23,630 nucleotides of DNA from an uncultured Porphyromonadaceae bacterium. GTDB lineage: Bacteria > Bacteroidota > Bacteroidia > Bacteroidales > Muribaculaceae. Location of the stretch: the NCBI GenBank assembly GCA_900550645.1, contig URTA01000040.1, positions 1-23,630 on the forward strand, read 5' to 3'. The notes under the pieces are model-generated. The model saw nothing but the letters and a program-made list of their open reading frames with translations. It ran no database searches and was not told the origin of the DNA. Position 1 is the first letter of the stretch; the number at the start of each line of letters is the position of its first letter. Position numbers and translations under genes: made by a program. Shown here one piece after another: positions 22,960 through 23,630 of the stretch.

Positions 22960-23630
22960 TTAGTTCTTTATTCGCACAGTTGCGTCTCTCCACTCCTGTT
23001 CAGTACCGCTGCCAGACGGTTTAATGACTATGGTGTCACCTGACTTCCACTCACCGGCAGCTGGTGTGGCTGAAGCTCTGCAGGAAACATTGTAATCAAT
23101 GAACTGGATCGCCTCAATTCCACTGTTTGGTTGTGTGATGAACTCCGGTATCTTACTCATATCCAAGTTTGCATCTGTGACATCGTCCCCTGTTTTTTCG
23201 ACTGGCACTGACATCCACAAATGTCCTTCCACTGAAGTGAAATTGTCATGCAGAAATCTCGCCCCACACACGGGAACTGTTACAACATGACGCTTGATGT
23301 GTTTGCCATTAAGAACTGTATCACGAACAATACGCAATGAGCAAGGCTCAACATCTCCGCGCCAATGCAAAGCAAACAAGATGCCGCACTGTGTGCCGTC
23401 GCTGCTATAATTGAGAACATCTGTTGAAGGATTAACAGACATCTGATTTACTACGGAAGCTATTGCACGAGGTTCGTCTGCAATTGCCTGGAAATAGAAC
23501 TTATACGTTATCGCCGTTGCCAACTGATTGTCATTAGGCAATTTCGGAATATTCGTATTGTTCATCGCATCTATTGTCAAAGCAGGGATTGACGAAACCA
23601 TGTTCGATTGCTTCAGCTTCAGGTTGCGGC
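22960..23630 (-). CDS. Unrecognised protein, C-terminal part (start lies beyond the window)
   Basis: The frame is open to the right edge (codons for RNLKLKQSN precede the ATG at 23601), so the gene is cut and its N-terminus, including any signal peptide, is missing. About 222 residues are visible. I do not recognise a family. Asn/Asp/Ser/Thr-rich stretches, few lysines, scattered Cys (four in the visible part) and beta-prone segments (IKRHVVTVPVCGARFL, EAIQFIDYNVSC, SGDTIVIKPSGSGTEQEW) suggest an extracellular or surface beta-sandwich protein. It is about 40 % G+C, below the core genes and like the body of the adjacent repeat protein, with which it lies head-to-tail across a 69-base gap containing a hairpin. 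The two may form one surface-protein locus, but the link is by position only. Confidence 0.7.
   Translation of the reverse strand, partial: RNLKLKQSNMVSSIPALTIDAMNNTNIPKLPNDNQLATAITYKFYFQAIADEPRAIASVVNQMSVNPSTDVLNYSSDGTQCGILFALHWRGDVEPCSLRIVRDTVLNGKHIKRHVVTVPVCGARFLHDNFTSVEGHLWMSVPVEKTGDDVTDANLDMSKIPEFITQPNSGIEAIQFIDYNVSCRASATPAAGEWKSGDTIVIKPSGSGTEQEWRDATVRIKN

Overview
The window looks like chromosomal DNA from a Bacteroidales bacterium. Evidence for this: intergenic promoters of the Bacteroidota type (TTTG or TTG, about 18-21 bases, then TAnnTTTG), A-rich translation starts without Shine-Dalgarno sequences, an outer-membrane beta-barrel protein with a C-terminal Phe, a DUF4254-like gene beside a GT9 gene, a BspA-like leucine-rich-repeat protein, and DsbD, DapA and DnaG of the Bacteroidales type. 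Core genes are roughly 58-63 % G+C by eye, which would fit a Muribaculaceae-like or other high-GC Bacteroidales genome. That family-level placement is inference.

Plus strand, 1-8298: a classic translation cluster comes first (3' part of thrS, then infC, rpmI, rplT), closed by a strong hairpin at 2751-2785. A lone GT4 glycosyltransferase of lower GC follows. A clear promoter at 4157-4187 then drives dapA, dnaG (GTG start) and a NatA-type ABC ATPase that has no permease beside it.

Minus strand, 8285-18053: a small uncharacterised gene converges on, and overlaps, the ABC ATPase gene. It lies downstream of a plug-less TonB-receptor-like beta-barrel gene, which is itself start-stop coupled (10-base overlap) to a gene for a roughly 1,027-residue TPR protein with its own promoter at 13897-13927. 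Upstream of these sits a second minus-strand operon: pyrH, frr, GT2, DUF4254-like and GT9, in which nucleotide and translation housekeeping genes are followed by envelope-glycan genes.

Minus strand, 18218-23630: a self-contained tRNA-Cys(GCA) unit with promoter and terminator, then dsbD with its own promoter, then a BspA-like leucine-rich-repeat surface protein with a clean rho-independent terminator, and finally the 3' part of an unrecognised gene that runs off the window. The last two genes are AT-richer than the core, except for the final roughly 200 bases of the repeat protein, which jump to about 70 % G+C and encode a sorting-domain-like tail.

Most of the window is ordinary housekeeping sequence. 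The least explained parts are the TPR/beta-barrel/small-protein trio (8285-13831), the composite repeat protein at 20737-22890 and the unknown gene at the right edge. I saw no CRISPR array, transposase, rRNA or phage structure, and no gap above 300 bases without a gene.
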